A DNA stretch of 64,000 bases from contig JAEVLN010000013.1 of the NCBI GenBank assembly GCA_018350325.1, forward strand, positions 372,001 through 436,000, in the 5' to 3' direction. Position numbers and translations under genes: made by a program. The notes beneath the pieces are model-generated. The model worked only from the letters and a program-made list of their open reading frames with translations, ran no database searches and was not told the DNA's origin. Shown piece by piece: positions 23,079-33,163 of this stretch; within the stretch, counting starts at the first letter, position 1; every line of letters begins with the position of its first letter. The stretch is from Globodera rostochiensis. Taxonomy: Eukaryota > Nematoda > Chromadorea > Rhabditida > Heteroderidae.

Positions 23079-24235
23079 ATGACTTGGACTTGTGAAGCGG
23101 CTGTTGAATTGTGCATCGTTTCTTGCAAGGAAAGCGGTGAATGCGTTAGTGCGCGAGAATATCGTCACATTTTCAATGCAATTGAATATGATTGGGGCTG
23201 GCATCAATTTATGAAATTTGAGGTGGGTTCCACCTATGGTTTTTCAAAATTTGAACCGGTTTAAATGCTCGTCCCAATAAAAATGTTGATTGTTCTATTG
23301 GGTTTAGTACCTAACAAAACCTATTAAAGTGATTTTGAGCCCCTCAGATCTATATTCACCGACGAATAATTTAAATATTTGTTTTATTTTCTAGGAATTG
23401 ATGGACCCGAATAATGGTTTATACGATGAGAAGGAGAACGCTGTGACGTTCAAAGCCGAAATAGTCGCGGAAGAGCCCAACGGAATGGCGTAAGTTTTCT
23501 TTTAAAACTGATCTGATCAGTTCGGCAAATTCTACTGATCAGTGAGAAGCATTTTTTGATCGGTCCACCAAAACAATTTTCTTTCCCTTTTCTCATTTTA
23601 AAATTCAAATTTCGTTTTAGCGCTGTGCGCCTCGGAGACGTTTTGCTGGTCAATGGCGAATTGGTGAACGTGAACAAATATGTGAGCTAAATTAAATTAA
23701 ATATAGTTATTTTTAATTTATCACTTAAGCTGCTGGCTGGTTATTCAAAATTTTTTCACACATTATTTTTTGGAGAAAATGCGGACGAAAAGCCAAAAGT
23801 TCAAATTGACGAAGTTCCGAATGCCGTCGCTAATTTTGAACGACTTATCGCCACAATGGACCCACTGAGCATGGATTTGGACGGTACAAAAATTGTGTTT
23901 TGCTATTTTATTTTGTGTTTAATATTGTTTTGGGTATTCTCGGTTTCAAACACATTTTAAAATAATTCCAATCGAGATTGCCAAATAAATAAATCGATTT
24001 TTGTTGGGGCCCGTTGTGAAGCGTTACGTTGACTTTCTGTTGAAAAAGAGCAGAAAGACGGCCATTTTCAAATTCCGTTTGGCACATCAGTGCGGCATTA
24101 TTGGCATGAAGGTCCAAAATATGCAAAATAAATATAAATACCATTTTTAATTCGATCAATTTTAGAAGAAAATTTTGAAGGAGATGACCAAGGAGGACTT
24201 TTCAATTTCTGCACTTTAACTGGACAATGTTTCTG
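23079..24235 (+). pseudogene. MATH-BTB (BATH) gene, decaying
   Basis: Exon 1 (23079-23222) and exon 2 (23395-23489) encode the end of a MATH domain: 'YDWGWHQFMKFE' then '[20 protein letters not shown]'. Exon 3 (23621-23681) and exon 4 (23730-23883) give a BTB domain: 'RLGDVLLVNGELVNVNKY', then '[17 protein letters not shown]'. A later part (about 24016-24111) reads '[12 protein letters not shown]', and a last exon (24167-24218) ends at TAA. Exon phases agree through exon 4. No clean acceptor precedes the 24016 segment, and the usual helix joining the two is missing. The upstream two-thirds of MATH is also absent. MATH-BTB proteins are cullin-3 substrate adaptors in nematodes; this copy looks like a fragment. 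Confidence 0.65.
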
Positions 24236-24400
24236 AAATCAACAAATTGGGGGGCTGAAGCTGTGAAGGAGCTGAAGAGCAACGAATTCAAACGGTACAC
24301 CACCATCGTCTCGTCTACTGTGCTTACCGGCAAGACCAACACCAACAAGGACATCGAAAAGGGATTCAGCGACCTGTGTGTGACTAATTGCTTTTAGGGG
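24236..24400 (+). pseudogene. Downstream BTB-BACK remnant
   Basis: After the TAA, the stretch near 24258-24395 reads '[20 protein letters not shown]', which resembles the C-terminal helices of the same MATH-BTB family and ends in TAG. It is out of frame with the preceding exon, consistent with decay. Confidence 0.35.
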
Positions 24401-24880
24401 ATAAAATCTCGGATTTTTGCCATAAAAAGTGTTGGTTTTTGTTTCATTTGTAGTGTTGTCCCCCCGGAGGGGGGGGGGGGTTAAAATCCTGGGCTAACCC
24501 CACCCTCTAAAGCGTTAAACATTTAATTGCTAGTTATCACGAATAGATGGCGCAGTCTGCAGATGATTATTGCCAAATTGTTTCAGCGTGGCCCGGAAAA
24601 TTAATTTTGAACCTATAGAGAAAGAATTATGTACATATTATTAGATCACAAAAACAATTAATTGCTTTAAAATGAAATAAAACCCTTGTCCAGGACTGCT
24701 GGACAAAAAAACGTGATGGAAAAAACTGGGACTATTTATAACACCCGGATCATCATAATTGCTTTAGAATAATCCTAACTCACTATCAGTAAATTCGAAT
24801 TTACTAGCAAAATTAAATTTCGTTTTCTTTATTGGATTTAAAATTGTTCTAGTACATAAAATTCGAATTTCTGATTTGTG

Positions 24881-25100
24881 AGAGTCAAGCGATGAGAGTA
24901 ATTTTGGATCAATGCACCCTATCTAAAAATTGTTTTATTTTACTTTTTTAAGTATTTTATTTTTTGAAGAAATAGTGTGATAAAAAGAGAGAGTTAGGCG
25001 ACGAGAGTAATTTGGGATCAACGCACCCCATCTAAAAATTGTTTTAGTTTTTTTGTTTGAATATTTATTTTTTGAAGAAATAGTGTGATAAAAAGAGAGA
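24881..25100. repeat. Two tandem units of ~109 bp
   Basis: Two tandem units of about 109 bp begin at 24881 and 24990, each with 'taaaaattgttttatttt'-like and 'gaagaaatagtgtgataaaa' segments. No coding potential. Confidence 0.7.
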
Positions 25101-25408
25101 GTCAGCTGGTTGGCTTATGCAAAATCAGCAAAAATTTGTCTATTACTAATAAAATGGAGCAAAAATTGTGGTGAGCTGATGACGGACACTTTATAATTGA
25201 TGACTTCGTCGGTCATCGGAGCGTTTGGCGAATAAATCAAAAAAATAACGCTCAAATTCATGAATATATAAGTGTCGTTGGAAAATATATTTTAAATGAT
25301 AAAATTTTTATGCATTTTTCCAGAATTATTATAAAAAAGTAATTTTAAAAAATTATTCATATAACAAATTTTGAATTTTTTTTTTGTAAAAACTTTATTA
25401 AAGAAAAA

Positions 25409-25728
25409 ATGTTTAAATTCTTAACAATTTTTATTTTTTTCTTTATTGGCGTGCTGATCACCTCTGATGGTAATTTAAATTCTTTTTTGTATATTAAATA
25501 TATATTTTTGAAATTAAGTTGGTGCCAAATCGGTAATGAAGCGTGACAATGCAAAAGTGCTGGTAAAGCGTGACCTTTTTGAATCATGTTTGGCTCGATA
25601 CAAGTAACAATCCTATTTTGAATAAAAAACTTTTAGAGAATTAAATTTTTCTTTTTTTTAGATACAACGATTGTTCGAATCGCATGAAATGTTGCAAAAA
25701 GTACGGCAAAAGAACTTGCACATGTTGA
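25409..25728 (+). CDS. Small secreted six-cysteine peptide, knottin-like
   Basis: Three exons with consistent phases: 25409-25469, 25519-25603 and 25662-25728, giving about 70 residues. Exon 1 is a hydrophobic signal peptide (about 20 residues, F/I-rich). Exon 2 carries a short pro-region with two dibasic KR sites before the mature part. Exons 2-3 hold six cysteines spaced C-x8-C-x5-C-C-x7-C-x-C; the central CC is typical of inhibitor-cystine-knot peptides. The last Cys is the final residue before TGA. The precursor layout (signal, pro-region, KR, Cys-rich) resembles secreted knottins of animals. An effector, antimicrobial or hormone-like role is possible; none is shown. Exon 3 and its intron recur at 27700-27800. 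Confidence 0.6.
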
Positions 25729-26013
25729 TCAGAGATAGAAGATGGGGAATTTGTGATCGAAATCCAACATTATTAAAATACTATAAATTTTATTGTGTGT
25801 TTAATTAGTAATAAATTAGGTAAATAAAAAGTTGATGCTTTAATCTTTTTTTTTTATATTTTCAAAAAAGAAGACGTACATTTTCGATTCAATATTTTTT
25901 GTCAATTTTTATTATTTTTAATGATAACAACTTATTGTTGAAAATTTATAATTTTATCAACATAAAATCTGCATTTTTCAAAGTCTTGAATCCTCTACAA
26001 AATCCGTATAGGT

Positions 26014-27135
26014 TTATATGTTCTTAATCTTAATTTCTTCTTTAAATCGAGCTTTCCATCTACATAGATTGCTGCTTGAGATTTTCAATAAATCAGCAAT
26101 GTCATAATTAGACATTTTTGGATTATTCCCCTTAATTTTGGCATATTTCTCCAAAATTCCAATTTTTGTTGCGTCAGAAATTTTGTTGCTGACAGAAAGG
26201 CCAAATTTGCGCTTCCATTCAGTAATTGTACCTCTAGAAACGCCTAATTTTTTTGCAATTTTTTTATCAAGTTCACGCATTGAAATGTTTTTGAGGTTTG
26301 CCTTTTTACATTTTCTTTTTATTTCATCAAATTGTTTCAAAATTTGACGCTTTTCTAACTCAGAATAAATTTTGTAGGGGGTTATTTGATCGAGTTCCTT
26401 TTGTAAAGAACAATTATTCTCATCTTTGACAGCATTTTTAAGTTCCATTTTCCATTGCCCTAGTGTACTTCTTCCAATATTTAACCCATCAGCTATTTCG
26501 AAGTCTTTAATTTTTGGGTTGCCCTTTTTAATTTCACAATATTCTTTTAGTTTTTCCATTTTTTCTTGTTTTGAATGCAATTTTATGCTTAATCCAAACT
26601 CTTTTTTCCATTTTTTAATCGTGTTATGACCAACACCGACACTCTTTGAAATTTTTATATAATATTTATTCCACTCTTTTCTGGAATGTTTTCCTTTTTG
26701 CTTATATTCATCATTCATTTTAATAAATTCTTCAACAATTTCACGCTTTTGCTGCTCAGGCACAATTTTTTCACATTCATTGGACTCATTTTGTTGTTGA
26801 TCAATACTCTCATTTTGATCTGGCGCTGAATTGTCTTCGTCATCCGGCCAATTTTCATCATAAATTTCATCAAACTTCTGTTTCAATATTTCATCAATAT
26901 TTTTCTGATCAGAAGTGATTGGAGCTTGTCCGTCTTGAACTTCTTCTTTAACATGACGACAGTTCAAATCTTTTGAATCATTATTTTCATTATCCCATCC
27001 TTTTCCAAATATTTCATCAAATGATTTATAAAGTTTTGGTCCTTCTCCGCTTTCGCCCACAGAATTGACATTTTCGATTAAAAATATTGTAAAGAATAAA
27101 ATAATAATTAATAGCCGAAATTTCATTGCCTGCAA
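26014..27135 (-). CDS. Secreted HTH-repeat protein, copy 1 (373 aa)
   Basis: Intronless. Residues 1-25 form a signal peptide with a likely cut after VNS. Residues 34-48 read 'KLYKSFDEIFGKGWD', and residues 85-100 repeat the theme as 'KQKFDEIYDENWPDDE' in an acidic, Gln-rich linker. Four tandem modules follow at about 126-184, 188-237, 258-318 and 319-370. Each has a basic helix, then 'I(A/S)..LGV....I..WK..FGLS', the shape of a homeodomain-like helix-turn-helix as in transposase and Psq-type domains. Secretion plus DNA-binding-like repeats suggests a nuclear effector, but DNA binding is inferred. The 3' flank (25945-26013) matches that of copy 2. Confidence 0.7.
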   Translation of the reverse strand: MQAMKFRLLIIILFFTIFLIENVNSVGESGEGPKLYKSFDEIFGKGWDNENNDSKDLNCRHVKEEVQDGQAPITSDQKNIDEILKQKFDEIYDENWPDDEDNSAPDQNESIDQQQNESNECEKIVPEQQKREIVEEFIKMNDEYKQKGKHSRKEWNKYYIKISKSVGVGHNTIKKWKKEFGLSIKLHSKQEKMEKLKEYCEIKKGNPKIKDFEIADGLNIGRSTLGQWKMELKNAVKDENNCSLQKELDQITPYKIYSELEKRQILKQFDEIKRKCKKANLKNISMRELDKKIAKKLGVSRGTITEWKRKFGLSVSNKISDATKIGILEKYAKIKGNNPKMSNYDIADLLKISSSNLCRWKARFKEEIKIKNI

Positions 27136-27300
27136 TCCCTTAAGAATTCTTCAAATTTTATTGAAAATGTTAATAACTTTAGAATAAACTAGTTTTTTGT
27201 CAATAAAAAGGCAATCTTTATTAATCCATTGCTTTTTATATTGATTTTCTGAAAAGATCAAATCGTTCAAAGCCAAATTCTTTTATATTTTATTTAGAAA
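27136..27300 (-). promoter_or_regulatory. Conserved upstream region of HTH-repeat genes
   Basis: The sequence just upstream of the start codon is strongly conserved with 47313-47475, 50675-50885, 56940-57060 and 59305-59460. Shared elements on the + strand are 'ttaataattttagtaataaa', 'ctagtttttgtcaataaaaa' and 'tctttattaatccaatgctt'. Conservation of this non-coding stretch across copies suggests a shared promoter and 5' leader, or recent duplication. Confidence 0.5.
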
Positions 27301-27390
27301 AATCGAATAAATAATAGCCAAACAATTAATTACTCAAAATGTGTTTAAAATCCTTTTTTAATTAAATACAATTTACATAAAAACTTCGAG

Positions 27391-27514
27391 ATGTTAAAGA
27401 AATTTATTGTCATATTTTTACATTTTTCACTCAATCTTTTGGATTTTAGAAAATGCCATCGTGAATAAATATTATTACAAACTTTATCAAACATTCGGAC
27501 TAAGCTTGAGATGA
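27391..27514 (+). pseudogene. Relic of divergent small secreted-protein gene
   Basis: ATG at 27391 opens a hydrophobic signal peptide (MLKKFIVIFLHFS) matching 47605 and 51025. The end of exon 1 and the intron start have been deleted. A second-exon match begins at 27450 after TTTTAG and reads 'NAIVNKYYYKLYQTFGLSL'. Loss of one A relative to the 51190 copy gives an early TGA at 27512. Confidence 0.45.
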
Positions 27515-27659
27515 ACTTTGAACGTGAGACTCGCAAAAAAGGCGAACTATACAAAATTCCATTCGAATAATCTGGATGAAATTGACAAATTTTTGTCCGC
27601 ATGATTTTCCAGTTTTTTTAATTTATTAAATTAATGAATCACTTTAAAACACGATTGGA

Positions 27660-28177
27660 AATTGCCAAATGAGGTCATGACAATTTTGAAACATGTTTGG
27701 CTCGATACAAGTAACAATCCTATTTTGAATAAAAAAACTTTTAGATAATTGAATTTTTCTTTTTTTTAGGTACAACGATTGTTCGAATCGTATTGGATCA
27801 AGGAATTGGGTTTAAACCCAGAAAAGTTTTCTGATTTAGAAAAACGCAAAATTTTGAAACAATTTGATCAGATTAAAAGCAAATGTAAAAAGGCAAACCT
27901 CAAAAATTTTTCAAAAAATGAACTCAATGAGAAAATTGCAAAAAAATTGGGCGTTTGTAGAGCTACAATATTTAAATGGAAGCGCGAATTTGGCCTTTCT
28001 TTCAGCAATAAAATTTCTGATGCAACAAAAATTGGAATTTTGAAGAAATATGCCAAAATAAAAGGGAAGAATCCGAAAATGCCAGATGCCGTTATTGCTG
28101 AAATGTTAAAGATTTCAAGAGAAAGCCTAAGTAATTGGAAAAAACAATTTAAGGATGAAATGAAAACCCCCGGTTAG
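27660..28177 (+). pseudogene. Chimera: knottin-gene intron/exon joined to HTH modules
   Basis: 27690-27785 repeats the end of exon 2, intron 2 and the start of exon 3 of the knottin-like gene ('tttggctcgatacaagtaac', then TTTTTTTTAG, then 'tacaacgattgttcgaatcg'). At about 27790 it switches to HTH-family sequence. The HTH part, open to TAG at 28175, starts inside module A ('WIKELGLNPEKFS') and then has complete C and D modules. It is on the + strand, opposite to all other family members, and has no signal peptide or ATG of its own. If spliced through the knottin exon it would be out of frame, so it is probably non-functional. Confidence 0.6.
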
Positions 28178-28800
28178 GTTACCGGTTTTCCCCAGAAATT
28201 TCAAAAAATAGCTAAAAATTTTTGATTGTTCTGCAGTGTATTACTCCCCCAGTTACTTTATTATTATTTAATGCCTATCATAATCTTTCAATTTTTAAAC
28301 ATTTAACAATGAATAAGCAATAAAAATATCGTTGAAATCGATTTTGTTGATAACTTTAAACCATTTATTTTGATCGCAAATCATCCCTTTTCAATTGCCG
28401 ATCAATTGCAATCGCATCCATTTAACGCTGAAAACCATTTTAAAATAAATGAATGCCTAGAACAAAAAGGTTCTGCATTTTGTAAATAATTTATTAATAT
28501 TAAAATAATTCGTCCTCCGTAGTTTTTTAATCTCCATAAACCGTCAAAAATCCATTTGTTTTTTTGCCTTTCCCTTATCGCTTCTTCCCTATTTATGGAG
28601 TGAATTAAAAATCGGTGTGACATTTTTATGGGAAAATGGTTCAATTATCAATCGCTCACCCCACAAATGCATTTTCTATTTATTTTTATTTTAAGAATTT
28701 TTTGAGTTTAAATTTGTTGAATGAATGTGATTTTTTTTAAATGAAATTTTGTTAATAATTTATATTCGACGCTTTTTTGACCAAATTTCAAGAAAGAAAA
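28178..28800. other. AT-rich spacer upstream of bcat
   Basis: No gene recognised. The final 100 bp before the bcat start codon contain T-runs but no identifiable core promoter or spliced-leader acceptor that I can defend. Confidence 0.5.
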
Positions 28801-31800
28801 ATGTACAAATTATTGCGTCCGGTTCTTAAAAAGATTTGTTTTTCGCGCTTTTTTACTTCAAATGTTGTTCAACCAAGCTTTTATGTAAGTTTTTATTTAC
28901 ATCTTTATTATATTTTAATATTATTTAAGATTTAATAAATAGATTAAATAAATAAATTTTAATTTGGGCGTTTTTCAGCACAAAGACCTGCTTATTGAAC
29001 GTGTCGCCGACGATGCCAAGCAGTGCAAACCCGAGGGCAATGCTGATCAACTTCAATTTGGTCACCATTACTCTGATCACATGATGGACGTTGATTGGAC
29101 AGCTCGAGAAGGATGGGGTCGGCCATTGATCTGTCCGCTCAGGGAAATCAAACTCCATCCGGGAGCAAAGGCATTCAGCTTTTATTTATTTTTTAATATA
29201 ATTATAAGCATAAATTAATTTATAAACAATAGAGATTAAATAAATAGTTTTTAATTAAAAAAGAAATCATTTAATAAGTAAATTTAATATAAATTTCAAG
29301 TTTGACTCAAATCAATGTAATTAATGTACAATTAAATTTATAAATATATTTTTAAGGTCCTCCATTACGCTGTGGAGATTTACGAGGGAATGAAAGCGTT
29401 CCGTGGAGTTGATGACCGAATTCGGCTTTTTCGTCCCGAAATGAACATGTCCCGGATGAAAAAGTCCGCCACACGGGCTGCTATGCCGGTTTTAATTGTT
29501 TTTAATTAATTCAATTTTATTAATTACTTATATAAAGCATAAATAATTCGCTTTAATCTTTTATTTTTACATTTCTTTTAATTTATTTGTTTATTTTTTT
29601 AAAAGCTATTAATATCTCTTTTAATTTCTTTTAAATTATTAATTCGCTAAAATTCTAGCTTAATTGCAACACTTTAACCTTTTATTTTTACATTTCTTTT
29701 AATTTATTTGTTTATTTTATTAAAAGCTATTAACATATCTTTTAATTTCGTTTTAATTATTAATTCGTTAAAATTCTATTAAAACCTTGTTTGCATATTT
29801 ATGAAAAAAATATTCCTTAAGAATTTTGACTCTGAAGAGTTGTTGAAGCTGATCACTGAGCTGGTCCGTCTGGACCGGGATTGGGTGCCCACAAAGGCAC
29901 CCGCCTCCCTGTACATTCGTCCCTCACTGATCGGCACGGATCCGGTCAGTCCGGTGGAGTCGCCACGCTCTGTCAAACTGTTCGTGTTGACCGGTAAAGC
30001 ACATAAAGGGCAAACATATTGAGACCTTTTTAAATATTAATGTGTTTTAATTATAATTTAAAAATACATTTTTAACTTAAAAAGACCTTTTTTATATTTA
30101 AGATCACAAATGTTGTGCAAATAAAAGTTCTTTTTGATAAATGGGCTTTTTAAACACAATCAGAAATGTTTGCAATGATTATCTGTGGCACCCGGCAATG
30201 TTAGGAATTTTAAATTCCGACCCAATGCCCGGAATCCGTGACCCAAAAATATCCGGAATACAGAAGATTTTGAAATCTCAAAAATTTGATTTTTTTCTAT
30301 TTTTTTAAATCATATAAATTTCCGATTTAATTCCGGATTTTTTTACCCAAAAGTCCGGAAACCCGGTTACATCCCCGACTCGGGCGGGTGCCTGATGATT
30401 TTCTTAAAAAACAAAAATCCCTAATTTGATCACATCTTATACAACTAAAAAGTTTTGAAAATTTTAAATTCATTTGTTTTAATTCTAATTTTAAACAATT
30501 GAGCATAAATCAAATTTTTTACTCTTTTTTTTTTGTTGTTTTCTCATTTGTAGGCCCTGTCGGCATGTACTTCCCGGTCACGCAGCCGGTGTCGCTGTAT
30601 GCCGACCCGAGCGTTGTTCGCGCCTTCCCCGGCGGTGTCGGCGGCTATAAAATGGGCTGGTAGGTATTTTGTCTAGACAATTTGGTAATAACTGGGACAG
30701 TTTGTCAACTAAGCAACAAGTGCATTTTTAGAAAATAAAGATTTCAAATCAAATTAGTGCTTTCAAAAATATAAACTAGGGTTGGCAGCCCAACGTTCGG
30801 GGGAGGGAAAAGTCGGGGATCGGGGATTAAAAGGTCGGGGAATTACAAATTGTCGGAGTCGGGGTTGGGGTTGTCGGGGAAGGTCATGTCAGGATCGGGG
30901 TCCGAGGGTTGGTCCAAAATCGTTGAGGATCGGTGTCGGGGTATCAACCCTAATATAAACTATTAAAATTGTTGGTGTCGTTTTCATAAGAAATTATTGT
31001 GACAAATTACCTACTATGTACAATGCGCAGAAGTGACATTTGGTCTAAAACAGTGATGTAAATGTTTCTATTTTAAATAGCTAAATGATTTTCAGTAATT
31101 ATGCACCAACAATTGCTGTCGGAGAATTGGCATCTGAACATGGATGCCAACAAGTGTTGTGGTTGTTCGGCAAAGATGAATTGTTGACGGAAGTTGGCGC
31201 CATGAACATTTTCATCTACTGGAAGAATGAGCTTGGAGGTCAGAATAATAAATTTATATTAAATATTTAATTAATTTCTATTAAATAAATAAATTAATTT
31301 AAACTAAATAAAAATCAGTAATTATTTCTTTACAAATAATTAATGTAAAATTTAAAATATTTTCACTACTTAAAAAATTGCATAAAACAAAAACATCAAA
31401 CAATAAAATAAATTAAATTAATTAAACATAAAAATATATAAAATTAGCCTAAATAAATTCAATACAAATATATAAATAAAAATCCTAAAAATATAAATAG
31501 TTCCAAGAAATGGAATTGGTCACACCACCGCTTGACGATGGATTAATAATGCCGGGTGTAAGTCGCGATTCGGTAATTAAATATATTTTTATTTTAATAT
31601 TTTGTCGTCATACAAAAAGGGATTTTTTAATTTAAAAAGGTTCTGACCCTCGCTCGAGAATGGGACGAATTTCGCGTCAGCGAACGATACCCAACAATGC
31701 GTGAGCTGAGGAAGGCAATTGACGAGCAAAGAGTTAACAGAAAAATATTTTTGAATTAAAAAAATTTAAAAAATTTAGTGATAATTTATTAAAAATAAAT

Positions 31801-32325
31801 ATTATTCATTAATTAATAAATAGAGTTTACAAATTCGTTATTACAATGAAATAAAATAAAATATAATTCATATTTATAGGTAAAATAATTAAATTTATAA
31901 ATAATAAAAAATTTAGAAATTAATTAATGCGTATAGGCAGAGTTTACAAATTCATAATAATTCAAATAAACTCATAAATTTTTGAATCAATTTTAAAATG
32001 TTTAATATACATCTTCAAATAAGCAAACATCGCATTATATCATGTATAATTAAATTGCGTTTGTTATTTGTTTTAAATAATGCAAATTTGTTACTTAAAA
32101 TTTTATTTATTTCAGTTATTTCAAATTTTCGGGTCCGGCACCGCGTGTGCCGTGTCACCGGTGGGCCGTATTTTGTATCGATCACCCGGCACAGGCCAAA
32201 TGGATGAACTGCTGATCCCGACGATCAGTTCGGGTGCCAACGTAATGCAAAGGCTTTACAAGGCCATCACGGACATTCAGTATGGCAAAGTGATCAGAGC
32301 TGATTGGACTCGGGTTGTGGCATAA
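28801..32325 (+). CDS. bcat-1: Branched-chain amino-acid aminotransferase
   Basis: Nine exons with matching phases encode 398 aa: 28801-28884, 28979-29170, 29357-29488, 29822-29993, 30554-30659, 31096-31238, 31508-31572, 31640-31732 and 32116-32325. The enzyme moves the amino group of Leu, Ile or Val to 2-oxoglutarate using PLP. Family signatures in order are '[15 protein letters not shown]', '[13 protein letters not shown]', the PLP lysine about residue 226 in '[17 protein letters not shown]', '[11 protein letters not shown]', and '[11 protein letters not shown]'. The first 28 residues are basic and hydroxylated ([14 protein letters not shown]), as in a mitochondrial presequence. The second Cys of the mammalian CxxC redox motif is Ser here (residue 343). 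Intron 2 starts with GC. It is convergent with the next gene; AATAAA lies at 32365. Confidence 0.92.
30780..30960 (+). repeat. GGGGATCGG-type simple repeat in bcat intron 5
   Basis: Degenerate repeats of 'gtcggggatcggggatt' type within the intron between exons 5 and 6 of bcat. A shorter 'ccggaatccg'-like series occurs in intron 4 near 30190-30370. Confidence 0.6.
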
Positions 32326-32926
32326 ATGTGCCAAAATTGATCGTGTATGATGACAAATTTGCAAAATAAATTGCAGCTAAATCCTTTTTTTCTGGATTAA
32401 TTTGTAAAATATCCTTTCAATTTTAAATCAATAAATATTTATTATGCGAAATTTGTGCAAAACAAAAATTTACCAAAATTTTTGTAAAACAAATATTTTT
32501 GCTATAAAAAACAAAAATATATAAACCGAAAATGACAATAACAAAATTGCTAAATAAAATTTGAGTATATGAAACAGTAAAAAGAAAATTTAAAATTTCA
32601 ATTGGCTTGGCAAAATGTTTAGCATAAAACCAAATAAGTAGAAGTTAGTCGGGAATATGATGTGATATAAATGATATACAACTTTCGTGTGGGTTCATTA
32701 TAAAAATTGAAAAAGTATTGTCCGTTCAATGGCTTCCAATTTAAAAAATTTCGAATTAAATGAAATGAAAACATTAATCGTTGAACAAATTCAAAAATTG
32801 TTATAAAAAATTTGACATTTCAAATTTAAATCAAACGAAAAAAAAATATCACAAAATTGGACAAATATTGATGAAATAATATTGCTTTGTTGTTATTCTA
32901 ATATACTTTTATCTGATCAGTATCGA
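32326..32926. other. Convergent intergenic region
   Basis: About 600 bp of AT-rich DNA between the stop codons of two convergent genes. A polyadenylation hexamer AATAAA at 32365-32370 serves the + strand gene. I see no other feature. Confidence 0.55.
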
Positions 32927-33128
32927 TCAGCTCATGTGAGGTCGAAGCTGATTCAGATCAATTGTCATGCTGCCATCGGGCCGTATCTCGGCCAGGTCGA
33001 GCTCCAACTTCTGGCCCCGAGCGGTTGCCTCGCGCAGGTGGGCCAACAAATTTTGGCTGGTCCTCTCCTTGACCAAATGCTGTTTTTCCACAATTTGGCG
33101 CAGCGCTGTGCGCTTTTGTTGGTGGTTG

Positions 33129-33163
<35 letters not shown>

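Noticed and set aside
30780..30960. Structured regulatory RNA in bcat intron
   Set aside because: The G-rich pattern is a simple repeat without compensating pairing that I could identify.
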